From contig NZ_CP019603.1 in the NCBI RefSeq assembly GCF_001661675.2, positions 62,001 to 126,000 on the forward strand: DNA of 64,000 nucleotides, given 5' to 3'. Both the position numbers and the translations under genes were made by a program. Origin of the DNA: Croceicoccus marinus. Its GTDB lineage: Bacteria > Pseudomonadota > Alphaproteobacteria > Sphingomonadales > Sphingomonadaceae. The first letter of the stretch is position 1. Each line of letters starts with the position of its first letter. Shown one piece after another: positions 9,087 through 17,395 of the stretch. The notes under the pieces were generated by a model. It made no database searches, was not told where the DNA came from, and worked only from the letters and a program-made list of their open reading frames with translations.

Positions 9087-9091
9087 GCAAT

Positions 9092-9673
9092 TTACAGGAA
9101 CACCGCGAAATTGGACATGCCGAGCACCGACTGATCGACGATGATCTCGCGGCGGGCCAGCCTGTATTCGCCGTCCACTTCGCGCCAGACATCGCGGCGT
9201 TCGGCGGTGGTATTCTCGTTTTCCGGACTGTCGCCGCGGCTACGTTCGAGAAAGAGATAGCTGACGACTTCATATTCGCCCGGCGTGTCGAGCTCGCCCA
9301 CGCGGACATTGGTCACGAAACGGCGACAACGCGACGGCGGATCTTCGGCCCATGCGCTTTTCTGCAAACGCCCTGAACGCATCACGAGCGAATCGTAATT
9401 CTCGTCGAAATGGAACATCGTGCGCATGACGTCACGGTCGCGGTTCGGACCGGTACGCGTCAGGCGGATCGGCGCCTGATAGATGATGTCCGGCGCAAGC
9501 ATCGCGATCCAGTCATCGATCCGGCGCTCGTCGAGAGCGGCGGCTTCGTCATACAGCGTCTCTAGGAGCCGGTTATAGATTTCCGAGCCCAGCGGCACGC
9601 GCTTCTTGGAAACCAGGCCGCGAAGGATCGTGGTGGAATCGGGGGCGGCGGTCGATTTGGTAATCCAGGTCAT
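9092..9673 (-). CDS. aromatic ring-hydroxylating dioxygenase, beta subunit
   Basis: 193 residues with the NTF2-like fold of Rieske dioxygenase small subunits: a core helix (YDEAAALDERRIDDWIAML), a strand-rich centre with RCRRFVTNVRV, and the ending VWREVDGEYRLARREIIVDQSVL. Beta subunits are structural and form alpha3beta3 hexamers with the large subunit encoded just upstream. The start MTWITK was chosen because GGGGGAG sits 11 nt before it and an extended frame would overlap the alpha gene. 17 nt separate the two genes. Confidence 0.92.
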   Translation of the reverse strand: MTWITKSTAAPDSTTILRGLVSKKRVPLGSEIYNRLLETLYDEAAALDERRIDDWIAMLAPDIIYQAPIRLTRTGPNRDRDVMRTMFHFDENYDSLVMRSGRLQKSAWAEDPPSRCRRFVTNVRVGELDTPGEYEVVSYLFLERSRGDSPENENTTAERRDVWREVDGEYRLARREIIVDQSVLGMSNFAVFL

Positions 9674-9690
9674 GTCTTGATCTCCCCCGC

Positions 9691-11079
9691 TCAAACCGCG
9701 TCCATCAGGTCGTAATAGGCCAGCCACCAGTTCCACTGCGTGTCGTCCTTGGTGAAGCCGGGATAAAGCAAGCCTTCGCCAACCCAGCCTTCGGGCCGTT
9801 CGTGGCCGTGAAGGGCCTGATACTTGAGCGTCATGTCCTTGCTGACCGCGCCCCGCGCATTCTTCATGATTACAGGCCAGACGTCGGCATCATCCTGTTC
9901 GATCACGCCGGAGGTGCCGGTATTCCAGATCGAGTTCTGCAGCATGTCGCGCTTCATCTGTTCGGGCGCATCCTTCTCCGCGAACAGATAATTCACAAAT
10001 TCCACCTTGTCCGGACCCTTGGGCACATAGGCATGCAGCGATAGGGCACCAGAAGATCCCCCGTCCGTGCGCGGGGCGAAAATGAAGGCGATCAGGATGT
10101 TGGGGAACATGCCGCCGACCTGCGGCGGAATGGTTGCCAGCTGGGCAACCTGATCTTCGGTCAGGTTCTCGAAAAGTTCGGGGATCATGTCCTTGGTGAT
10201 GCCCGGCGGGGTGAGCAATTCCAGACGCTCGCGCGTGGACTTGCCTTCGAACGGCACGTCCGCGAACATCTTGAAGGTCTTTTCCGCCTCAAGGCAGCGC
10301 AGCGAATGGCCCTGCTCGCATGAAACATCGACGCCATACATGCCGGGTGCCTGATCATAGATCGTCTCGGCCGTGCCGCCCATGACTCCGCCTTCCATCA
10401 GCGAGCGGTGCAGGGTCAAGGTGTGGAAGCCGTCCGAACCCGATTGCTCGCCGGGAACCTTCCAGTTGCAGGGGAGGGTGAAACGCTGCGGCGGGCCGAG
10501 CAGTTCGAGGCCGCGATTGGTGCGGCAGAAAAGCTGGTCCATGTAATATTTGATGTCGCCGAGATACTCGTCGAACGAAGGTCCGTCGACGTTCCAGGTG
10601 GCGAAGATCAGCCCGCCGTAGAGATGCACCCTGGCCTTCTTCAGACCCAGCGTTTTCTTGTCGACGTCATTGCCATGCATCTTTTCGCGTTCGACCGGCG
10701 CACCGATGAAATCGCCGTTCGGGCGGAAGGCCCAGCCGTGATAGATGCACTGGTGGACGCGCTTGTTGCCTGCTTCGCCAAGACACACGCGCATGCCGCG
10801 GTGCGGGCAGACATTCAGGGAAACATGAACGTCCCCGTCCTGTCCGCGGGCCACGATGACGTTGTCTTCGGCCATGTCGCGTACGATGAAATCGCCCGCC
10901 TCCGGAATCTCGCTTTCGTGACCGAGCAGCAGCCAAGTCTTGGCGAAAATCTTCTCCATCTCAAGCTTGTAGAGCTCTTCGTCGGTCATAACGCGGAGCG
11001 AAACTTCGTTGCTCTCACGCATGATTAGATCGTCAAGCGACGTTCCGTCGCGCAACACGAGTTTGGATTTCTGGAGCAT
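9691..11079 (-). CDS. aromatic ring-hydroxylating dioxygenase, alpha subunit (Rieske non-haem iron)
   Basis: 462 residues. The Rieske cluster ligands are Cys91/His93 (CPHRG) and Cys111/His114 (CIYHGW). The catalytic iron ligands are His219 and His224, preceded by Asp216 (SDGFHTLTLH), with an Asp in EQDDADVW near 396 as the third. This is the oxygenase that adds O2 to the ring, forming a dihydrodiol or hydroxylated product. The start MLQKSK has AAGG 9 nt upstream; the open frame continues about 160 codons further into the ferredoxin gene and is not coding. It begins the leftward operon alpha-beta-reductase-SDR-TetR-monooxygenase, and its promoter lies in the 117-bp gap facing the ferredoxin. 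Confidence 0.94.
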   Translation of the reverse strand: MLQKSKLVLRDGTSLDDLIMRESNEVSLRVMTDEELYKLEMEKIFAKTWLLLGHESEIPEAGDFIVRDMAEDNVIVARGQDGDVHVSLNVCPHRGMRVCLGEAGNKRVHQCIYHGWAFRPNGDFIGAPVEREKMHGNDVDKKTLGLKKARVHLYGGLIFATWNVDGPSFDEYLGDIKYYMDQLFCRTNRGLELLGPPQRFTLPCNWKVPGEQSGSDGFHTLTLHRSLMEGGVMGGTAETIYDQAPGMYGVDVSCEQGHSLRCLEAEKTFKMFADVPFEGKSTRERLELLTPPGITKDMIPELFENLTEDQVAQLATIPPQVGGMFPNILIAFIFAPRTDGGSSGALSLHAYVPKGPDKVEFVNYLFAEKDAPEQMKRDMLQNSIWNTGTSGVIEQDDADVWPVIMKNARGAVSKDMTLKYQALHGHERPEGWVGEGLLYPGFTKDDTQWNWWLAYYDLMDAV

Positions 11080-11125
11080 CGCAGCCTTCTCTCCGTAGCA
11101 AACATTTTCTGATTGATTCGCGTTA

Positions 11126-11156
11126 TACACATTGAATAATATCTGTTCAATATGTA
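11126..11156. promoter_or_regulatory. 31-bp dyad, probable TetR operator in the dioxygenase/ferredoxin divergent promoter
   Basis: TACAcATTGAA at 11126-11136 is mirrored by TTCAATaTGTA at 11146-11156: ten of eleven arm positions match, centred on 11141. It sits in an AT-rich patch in the middle of the 117-bp gap between the divergent oxygenase and ferredoxin genes. Size and symmetry suit a TetR dimer, and a TetR gene is part of the same operon (6489-7112). Confidence 0.65.
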
Positions 11157-11196
11157 AAAGGGCGTTAAAGGCAAATCGAGGAGATTGGAGAGGTCG

Positions 11197-11409
11197 ATGT
11201 CTGGAAACGGTAAACTCAAGGTCGTGATCAACAAGCCCGCTTGCTGCGGCTATGGCGTCTGCGCGGAAATCTGCCCGGAAGTGTACAAGCTCGACGAACA
11301 TGGCATCGTCTATGTCGATGACGAGATCGTGCCAGAGGGTCTGGAGGACAAGGCGCGCGAAGGGGCCGATGCCTGCCCGCAATCCGCATTGGCAGTGGTC
11401 GACGCCTGA
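11197..11409 (+). CDS. [3Fe-4S]-type ferredoxin
   Basis: A 70-residue ferredoxin. Cys16, Cys22 and Cys26 (followed by Pro) fit the CxxCxxCxxxCP pattern, but the second position is Tyr19; a last Cys60-Pro completes three ligands, so a [3Fe-4S] cluster is expected, although the adjacent Cys17 could complicate this. Ferredoxins of this class serve bacterial P450s and a few Rieske dioxygenases (PhdC, DitA3 are known cases). Start MSGNGK is preceded by GGAGAGGTCG; a TTG four codons earlier is less likely. It is divergent from the oxygenase alpha gene and upstream of an old yellow enzyme gene. Confidence 0.9.
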   Translation: MSGNGKLKVVINKPACCGYGVCAEICPEVYKLDEHGIVYVDDEIVPEGLEDKAREGADACPQSALAVVDA

Positions 11410-11534
11410 GGAGAACAGGCTGAGGAGGGGGTGCGCGCTTTCTCCTCTGCCCCCTTGATGAATTTCCCTATCGGTTGACAGGGCAGATATGCCTTGGCCT
11501 CGGCGACGGTCGCCTTCAGAAAAGGGGGCGAGCG

Positions 11535-12614
11535 ATGCGTACCGAATTGAATCCGCTGTTTTCACCATTCTCGTGTAAGACGTTGCAGGTGCCTAATCGC
11601 TTCGTAATGTCGCCGATGACGCGGCAGTTCAGTCCCGGGGGCATTCCGGGTGAGAATGTTGCCGATTATTACGCGCGCCGCGCGGCCAGCGATGTCGGGT
11701 TGATCGTAACCGAAGGGATCGGCGTCGATCATCCTTCGGCCATCGGTGAGGGCAGCATGGGCGAAAAGGACATTCCTGTCCTGCATGGCGATGCCGCCCT
11801 GCAGGGCTGGCGCAATGTCGTTGACCGGGTGCACAAGGGTGGTGGCCGGATCGTGCCACAATTGTGGCACATGGGCGCCGTGCGCAAGGACGCCAGCCCG
11901 CCCCATCCCGAAGCGCGCTCGCTCCATCCGGGAAACATGGATGAAGACGATATCGCCGATGTCGTCGCTGCCTTCGCACGCAGTGCAGCCAATGCCAAGG
12001 ACGTGGGATTTGACGGGATCGCGCTACATGGTGCGCATGGCTATCTGCTCGACAGCTTCATGTGGGAGCAGATGAACAACCGCGATGACGATTGGGGCGG
12101 GGACGTCGCTCGCCGAACGCGTTTTCCTGTCAAGGTTGTCGAGGCGGTCCGCGAAGCCGTCGGCCCCGATATGCCGATCATATTCCGCATATCGCAATGG
12201 AAGCTGCAGGATTACGATGCGCAGCTTGCCGATACGCCCGAAGGCCTTGGTGTTATCGTTAAGGCCCTGGCCGAAGCCGGGGTCGATATTTTCGATGTCA
12301 GCACGCGGGTATTCTCCCGCCCGGCGTTCGCCGATTCCGACATGGGACTTGCCGGCTGGATACGCCGCCTGTCCGGTCGCCCGACCATGACGGTCGGCGG
12401 CATCGGCTTCGACAAGGAACTGGCAGCCAGTTTCACGCAGCAGACCACCGTTCTCGACAATCTGGACGAGGTTGTCCGCCGGTTCGAAGCAGGCGAATTT
12501 GATCTGGTGGCGATCGGTCGGGCCTTGCTGATGGACCCGCAATGGGTGGTAAAGGCCAAGGAAGGCGAGGCTTTCAAGCCCTTCGACATCTCGGCCTATG
12601 CACGACTGGAGTGA
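11535..12614 (+). CDS. NADH:flavin oxidoreductase, old yellow enzyme family
   Basis: 359 residues of FMN-binding TIM barrel. Family blocks are visible: the NRFVMSPMTR start, the VPQLWHMGAV strand, the FDGIALHGAHGYLLDSFM active-site segment, and WGGD with an Arg-Arg soon after. Old yellow enzymes reduce activated C=C bonds using NAD(P)H. The start MRTELN has GGGGGCGAGCG before it. The gap after the ferredoxin is about 125 nt. It ends 9 nt from a convergent SDR gene with no obvious terminator. It may reduce an enone formed after ring oxidation. Confidence 0.9.
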   Translation: MRTELNPLFSPFSCKTLQVPNRFVMSPMTRQFSPGGIPGENVADYYARRAASDVGLIVTEGIGVDHPSAIGEGSMGEKDIPVLHGDAALQGWRNVVDRVHKGGGRIVPQLWHMGAVRKDASPPHPEARSLHPGNMDEDDIADVVAAFARSAANAKDVGFDGIALHGAHGYLLDSFMWEQMNNRDDDWGGDVARRTRFPVKVVEAVREAVGPDMPIIFRISQWKLQDYDAQLADTPEGLGVIVKALAEAGVDIFDVSTRVFSRPAFADSDMGLAGWIRRLSGRPTMTVGGIGFDKELAASFTQQTTVLDNLDEVVRRFEAGEFDLVAIGRALLMDPQWVVKAKEGEAFKPFDISAYARLE

Positions 12615-12623
12615 AGCTGCGCG

Positions 12624-13343
12624 TCAGAACGTTTCCGACGTGGCATAGATGTGCATGCGTGCGGCATTGGCATTGCCCGTCTGCTCGCACATGAAGCGGA
12701 TTGCGCGGGCAATATCCCCGGCCTGCATTGCCGGTAGAAATTCGTCCCAGCCGGGCTGGCCCCTGGACTTCATGTCTTCGAAGATCTCGGTCGAAGTCGT
12801 GCCTGGCGAGACCAGCCCGACCCGGACACCGGAACCGGCAAGCTCGACCCGCAGCACCTCGGTAAAGCGCTCCAGCGCCAGTTTCAGCCCCCCGTATATG
12901 CCGGTACCGGCTGCGGCGATGCCGGCGCCAATGCTTGACACGTTCACGATCTGGCCAACTCCCTGCGCCTTCATATGCCGGGCGAACAATATGCTGGCGC
13001 GGACGACGGCCGAATAGTTCACCGCGATCATCCGGTCGAGTTCGTCCAGATCGAAATCATCGTGGTGACTGGTGCGCAGGATCCCCGCATTGTTCACAAG
13101 GATGTCGACCTTGCCAAACGCTGCCAGCGCATGGTCCAGCAACGCGCTCGCGGACGACGGATCGGACAGGTTGAGCGCCATGAATTGCGCAGCATCCCCG
13201 ATTTCCTGCTGCAACGTTTCAAGCCGGTCCTGCCGCCGCGCCACCAGCAGAACCCGCGCTCCAGCCGATGCGAGAATATGAGCCGTCGCGGCCCCAATTC
13301 CCGCAGAGGCACCTGTCACTACAGCGACTTTTCCATCCAGCAT
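12624..13343 (-). CDS. SDR family oxidoreductase
   Basis: A 239-residue classical SDR: cofactor loop TGASAGIG at 10-17, double Arg after the second strand (NADP+ preference), NNAG at 84-87, Ser136/137 and Tyr150/Lys154 (YGGLK). It overlaps the stop of the NTF2-like gene by one base (TAATG). It is the last gene of the GMC/aldehyde dehydrogenase operon. Substrate not identifiable; the C-terminus is short and lacks a long substrate loop. Confidence 0.88.
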   Translation of the reverse strand: MLDGKVAVVTGASAGIGAATAHILASAGARVLLVARRQDRLETLQQEIGDAAQFMALNLSDPSSASALLDHALAAFGKVDILVNNAGILRTSHHDDFDLDELDRMIAVNYSAVVRASILFARHMKAQGVGQIVNVSSIGAGIAAAGTGIYGGLKLALERFTEVLRVELAGSGVRVGLVSPGTTSTEIFEDMKSRGQPGWDEFLPAMQAGDIARAIRFMCEQTGNANAARMHIYATSETF

Positions 13344-13789
13344 TATGCCTGATCCCTCTCCGATCCGATGATTAACGCCGTGAAAGTGCGCCGCGCAATC
13401 TTCCAGCCATCGCTCGTCCGGACAATGAAGTCATCGTATGAGCCGATCCCGCGATGCATCGGACCCTGCTTGTTTTCCGGGCTCAGCAGCGCATCGACAT
13501 AGCTGGTTGCATTGGCACCGGCTTGGGCATTGGTCAGCTTGATATTGCTGATCCGGTGCAGCGTCGGGCCCAGCCGCGCATGGGCTTCCCGCATGTAATC
13601 GGTAAAGTCGGCGATATTCTGCCAGCTGCCAAAGTCTCCGTAATCGGCTTGGCAATCGGCGATGAAGCAACTGCGGAACAAGTCCCAGTCCCGCAAGTCT
13701 ATGGCGCTTGCATAGGCGATCAGTACGGCACTGATCGAGCGTTCGTCCTGGGCGCTGAGCCCGGTATCGATCCCGCAATTGATGTTCAT
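13343..13789 (-). CDS. NTF2-like (SnoaL-type) protein
   Basis: 148 residues of a cone-shaped alpha+beta NTF2 fold: an N-terminal helix pair with IAYASAIDLRDWDLFRSCF, then strands ending with GWKIARRTFTALI. Proteins of this kind are lyases, isomerases or hydratases on cyclic ketones or aldehydes, or are non-enzymatic. No decisive catalytic dyad can be called by eye; Asp and His residues line the expected pocket (DLRDW, HRGIGSYDDF). It sits between an ABM-domain protein and an SDR in one operon, so it probably acts on the same intermediate. Confidence 0.78.
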   Translation of the reverse strand: MNINCGIDTGLSAQDERSISAVLIAYASAIDLRDWDLFRSCFIADCQADYGDFGSWQNIADFTDYMREAHARLGPTLHRISNIKLTNAQAGANATSYVDALLSPENKQGPMHRGIGSYDDFIVRTSDGWKIARRTFTALIIGSERDQA

Positions 13790-13828
13790 GTTTTCTGCCT
13801 CTCCCCCAATTTCACAGCCACGACCGGA

Positions 13829-14128
13829 TCACACGATGTTCCGGTCCCAATATTCCGTCCGTGGCGGGCTGGTCAGCATGGCTGCCATTTGGTCCATCAC
13901 GCCGCTTTTGGTCCGAAATGCGACATAGGCTTCATGGTCGGCCCGCGACGCCCATTCCTCGATAAAGATGACGCGATTGGGATCGTCGGCATTGTGGCGA
14001 ATGCTGATATCGACAAAGCCCGGAAACTCCCTCGTATCCTTCAGAGCTTCGGGGATTTGCTCGCAGAAATCGTCGACAAGTTCGGGCTTCAAGGCCAATT
14101 CCAGTGTCACGATGACTGTATCTTGCAT
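13829..14128 (-). CDS. antibiotic biosynthesis monooxygenase (ABM) domain protein
   Basis: 99 residues forming one ferredoxin-like ABM domain: a first strand TVIVTLELALKP, then FVDISIRHNADDPNRVIFIEEW and a helix with ADHEAYVAFR. Such proteins are cofactor-free monooxygenases or act as small binding partners. The start MQDTVI has GGAGAAAGCGCC before it. It lies between the aldehyde dehydrogenase and NTF2-like genes in the same operon. Confidence 0.82.
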   Translation of the reverse strand: MQDTVIVTLELALKPELVDDFCEQIPEALKDTREFPGFVDISIRHNADDPNRVIFIEEWASRADHEAYVAFRTKSGVMDQMAAMLTSPPRTEYWDRNIV

Positions 14129-14151
14129 GGCGCTTTCTCCGTTCGATCGCG

Positions 14152-15642
14152 TTATCGGCCAATCGGATAGAAAATCGATTTTTCGTGCTGATATTCGCGC
14201 AGCCATCCGGGACCATATTCGCGCCCGATGCCGGACCGCTTGTATCCGCCGATGGGGGCGTCGCTCATCGTGCCCGTCCCGCCATTCAGCGACACGCTGC
14301 CGGCCCTGATCTGCAAGGCCATCTCGTATCCCTTTGCGGCATCGGCCGTTTCGACCGCGCCATTCAGGCCATAGCGGGACTCGTTGGCGATGCGGATGGC
14401 CTCCTCGTCCGTGGAGAAGCCGATGATGCAGCCGACCGGTCCGAAAATCTCTTCCTGCGCGATGGCCATGTCGTTGGTCACGTCGTCGAATAGGGTAACC
14501 TCGGTAAAATATCCCTTGTCGAGACCGTCAGGACGGCCTCCGCCACACACAAGCGTCGCGCCGGCGGACTGTCCCAGCCCGATGAAATGCTCCACCTTGC
14601 TGCGTTGGCTTTCGCGGATCAGCGGGCCCATGCGGATCGAAGGGTCGGCCGGATTACCGATGCTGATCTGCGCGGCGACGGCAGCCGCGGTGGCGGCAAA
14701 AGCAGGTCGCAGGCTTTCGTGGACGAGGAAACGCGTGGGAATGGCGCAGCCCTGGCCGGCGTTGATGGAAATAAGGGTTGCGGCCATGGCGGCGGCGCGC
14801 TCGACATCGGCGTCCTCGCGCACGATCAGCGCCGATTTGCCGCCCAGTTCCAGATGGATCTTCTTCAGCGTGGGCGCGGCCTGCCCCATGATCTGGGCGC
14901 CCACTCCTTCCGATCCAGTGAAGGTCACCATATCGATCCGCTCGTCAGTGCAAAGCAACCGGCCTTCTTCGATCCCGCCGGTCACGATGTTGACCACGCC
15001 GGGCGGCAGGCCGATCTCGTCCGCCACCTCGCCGAAGAGCAACGCCGAAAAAGGCGTGAACGGCGACGGTTTCAGCACCAGCGCGCAACCGGCGAGCAGG
15101 GCTGGGCCGATTTTCGCAAGGTTGAGCAGGAACGGAAAATTATAGCCGGTTATAGCGGAAACGACGCCGATCGGCTCGCAAACCACCGTTGTTCCGCCGA
15201 TCGAGCGTGGACCATCCGGGACGAAAGGATTGGGTGTGATATCTATGGGCAGCCGTTCGGGACGGTCGCGCCGTGCATGGCCGATCGCAGCTTCTAGCAG
15301 GCGCAACGGATTGTCGACCTGCATCAGCTGGGTCACACCTGCCGCGCAGCCGACTTCGGCCACGATCAGCTCGGCGATGCGGCCCTGTCTTGCCCGCAGC
15401 GCCCGCGCCATCTTCTCGATCATGTCGGCGCGCTCGGCCATCGACATCTTGGGCCACGGGCCGTGGTCGAAAGCTTCGCGGGCGGCAGCAATGGCCAGTT
15501 CGACCTGTTGTGGCGAAGCGACGGGCGCATGGGCGAGGATTTCTTCGGTGGCGGGATTGATCACAGGCTCGGTTCCGGCCTCTGGCGCGTGCCAGCCGCC
15601 ATCGATGTAGAGCTTCGAAATATCGGTAAAGGCGGTGCTCAT
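14152..15642 (-). CDS. aldehyde dehydrogenase family protein
   Basis: 496 residues, the usual length for the family. Asn168 (GYNFPF), Lys191 (LKPSPFTP), Glu265 (LELGGK) and nucleophile Cys299 (NAGQGC) make a complete catalytic set, so it should oxidise an aldehyde to an acid with NAD(P)+. The start MSTAFT overlaps the GMC gene stop by four bases (ATGA); longer upstream frames run over the GMC gene and are not coding. Coupled to a GMC alcohol oxidase/dehydrogenase, it would carry out the second step from alcohol to acid. Confidence 0.93.
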   Translation of the reverse strand: MSTAFTDISKLYIDGGWHAPEAGTEPVINPATEEILAHAPVASPQQVELAIAAAREAFDHGPWPKMSMAERADMIEKMARALRARQGRIAELIVAEVGCAAGVTQLMQVDNPLRLLEAAIGHARRDRPERLPIDITPNPFVPDGPRSIGGTTVVCEPIGVVSAITGYNFPFLLNLAKIGPALLAGCALVLKPSPFTPFSALLFGEVADEIGLPPGVVNIVTGGIEEGRLLCTDERIDMVTFTGSEGVGAQIMGQAAPTLKKIHLELGGKSALIVREDADVERAAAMAATLISINAGQGCAIPTRFLVHESLRPAFAATAAAVAAQISIGNPADPSIRMGPLIRESQRSKVEHFIGLGQSAGATLVCGGGRPDGLDKGYFTEVTLFDDVTNDMAIAQEEIFGPVGCIIGFSTDEEAIRIANESRYGLNGAVETADAAKGYEMALQIRAGSVSLNGGTGTMSDAPIGGYKRSGIGREYGPGWLREYQHEKSIFYPIGR

Positions 15643-17264
15643 CGGTTTGTGTCCCTGCCGAGAATCATGTCCGCGGCGTTCATGGCGATGGCCATCGCCG
15701 GTGCATTGGTATTGCCCGAGACCAGCGTGGGCATGATGGAGGTGTCGCAAACGCGCAGACCGGTCACGCCGCGCACGCGCAATTGCGGATCGAGCACGCT
15801 CCCTGCTTCGGCGCCCATCGCCGCCGTGCCGGCGATATGGAAGGACGTCCCGCCAAGCTGGAGCAGGTTTGCCAGGATGTCCTCGTCCGAATGGACCTGC
15901 GCCGCAGGTCCGACCTCCTCGACGATCCATGGCGAAAGCGCGTGCTGGCCCCCGAAACGGCGTATCCATTTGAACAGGGCCAGCGCCCTGTCGCGGTCCA
16001 GCTGTTTGCTGAAATGATTGGCATCGATTTGCGGCGGGGCAGCGGGGTCGGCCGACCGGATATGCGTCGATCCGCGGCTCTCGGGCCGGGTGAAATAGCC
16101 CAGCAGGCGCATGCCGGGAAAATCGTCCAGCACGACCCTGCCGCGCGCATCCTGCTTCATGGTGACCATCATCGAACCAATCTGCGCATCGGGACGGTCG
16201 AGGTCCGGCGCAGTCTTGATGAACCCGCCGACCTCATGCGCGGCGTCGGTCATCGCTCCCCGGCGCAGCAACAGATATTGCATGACCGAGGATATCAGAC
16301 CGATTCCGCTCAGCTTCTGGTTGGAACTGTGGCCGCGGATGCGCCAGTCGATCGCGACATAGCGATGCTCGCGCAGGTTTTCCCCCACAAGGGGGCTATG
16401 CGCCGTGACCGTGATGCCCAGAGACTTCAGCCGCTGCGCATCGCCGATGCCGGAAAGCTCCAGCAAACGGGGCGATTCGACCGCTCCGGCGGAGAGGATG
16501 ATTTCACCCTCGCAGCCGATGGTCCTGCCTTCGACCACGATGCCCACGGCGCGGGTGCCTTCGAAGGCGATCCTTTCGGCGGATTTGCCGGTCAGGACAT
16601 AAAGGTTGGGCCGTTTGCGGGCCGGGTCGAGAAAAGCCCGCGCGGCAGAGAAGCGCTCTCCCTTCCACGTGGTGGTGGCCTGATATCCCATGCCCTCGTC
16701 CGCGACGACATCGACCGCGTTCACATCGCTGACGGTCGGAACGCCCATTTCGGCGCCCGCGCGCAATATCGCATCGGTAACCGGATTGCCATGCCTTGCC
16801 ACCGAAATGCGCAATGGTCCGCCCGTGCCGCGCCACGCGGCCGCGCCCAGCGCGTGATCCTCCAGCGCGACGAAATGCGGGCCCATGCGGTCCCAGCCCC
16901 ACCCGTCGCAACCGGCCCTTTTCCAGTCATCATAATCCTGCGGTGCGCCGCGCATGTAGACCATGCCGTTTACCGAACTGGAACCACCAATACCGCGGCC
17001 CTTCAGCCATGTTTCCTCGGGCTGGTTGCCAGCCGGGGTGACGCCATAGGCAAAGACGTGCGGATTGGCCGGATCGAGCAGCTTGCCCACACCGCGCGGC
17101 ATGCGGATCAGCGGGCTGTTGTCATCGGGGCCGCATTCGATAAGCAGCACCCTGTTGGCTGGGTTCGCGCTCAGCCTGTTGGCAAGGACGCAGCCCGACG
17201 AGCCGGCACCGACCACGATGTAATCGAATGACATCCCGTCCATCATGGCAAGCGTGCGATCCAT
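15639..17264 (-). CDS. GMC family FAD-dependent oxidoreductase (alcohol/choline dehydrogenase type)
   Basis: 541 residues. The FAD loop VVGAGSSGCVLANRL is near residue 17, the GMC signature GRGIGGSSSVNGMVYMRG near 88, and the C-terminal catalytic His is in FHIAGTAAMG, with a partner Asn in VSGNTNAPAMAIA. These enzymes oxidise primary alcohols to aldehydes. GGGAGAGAAA precedes the ATG. It starts the leftward operon GMC-ALDH-ABM-NTF2-SDR and is divergent from a sulfotransferase gene. Confidence 0.92.
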   Translation of the reverse strand: MDRTLAMMDGMSFDYIVVGAGSSGCVLANRLSANPANRVLLIECGPDDNSPLIRMPRGVGKLLDPANPHVFAYGVTPAGNQPEETWLKGRGIGGSSSVNGMVYMRGAPQDYDDWKRAGCDGWGWDRMGPHFVALEDHALGAAAWRGTGGPLRISVARHGNPVTDAILRAGAEMGVPTVSDVNAVDVVADEGMGYQATTTWKGERFSAARAFLDPARKRPNLYVLTGKSAERIAFEGTRAVGIVVEGRTIGCEGEIILSAGAVESPRLLELSGIGDAQRLKSLGITVTAHSPLVGENLREHRYVAIDWRIRGHSSNQKLSGIGLISSVMQYLLLRRGAMTDAAHEVGGFIKTAPDLDRPDAQIGSMMVTMKQDARGRVVLDDFPGMRLLGYFTRPESRGSTHIRSADPAAPPQIDANHFSKQLDRDRALALFKWIRRFGGQHALSPWIVEEVGPAAQVHSDEDILANLLQLGGTSFHIAGTAAMGAEAGSVLDPQLRVRGVTGLRVCDTSIMPTLVSGNTNAPAMAIAMNAADMILGRDTNR

Positions 17265-17395
17265 TTTCTCTCCCGTCGATCAGGGATGTGTCGCGCTTGG
17301 GTGCCAGCCTCTGTCCTACCCGCTGACAGGTTGGTGCTTTTTTTGCGCTCCTAAGCTGGCGTGAAACCAGAAAAGACAAAGAGAGGAACGCGCAG

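Noticed and set aside
11080..11568. N-terminal extension of the oxygenase alpha subunit to about 625 residues
   Set aside because: The extension runs across the divergent promoter and the ferredoxin gene; the start at 11079 has a good ribosome site and gives normal length.
15783..17231. 482-codon plus-strand open frame
   Set aside because: Mirror of the GMC oxidoreductase gene; no recognisable domain and no ribosome site.
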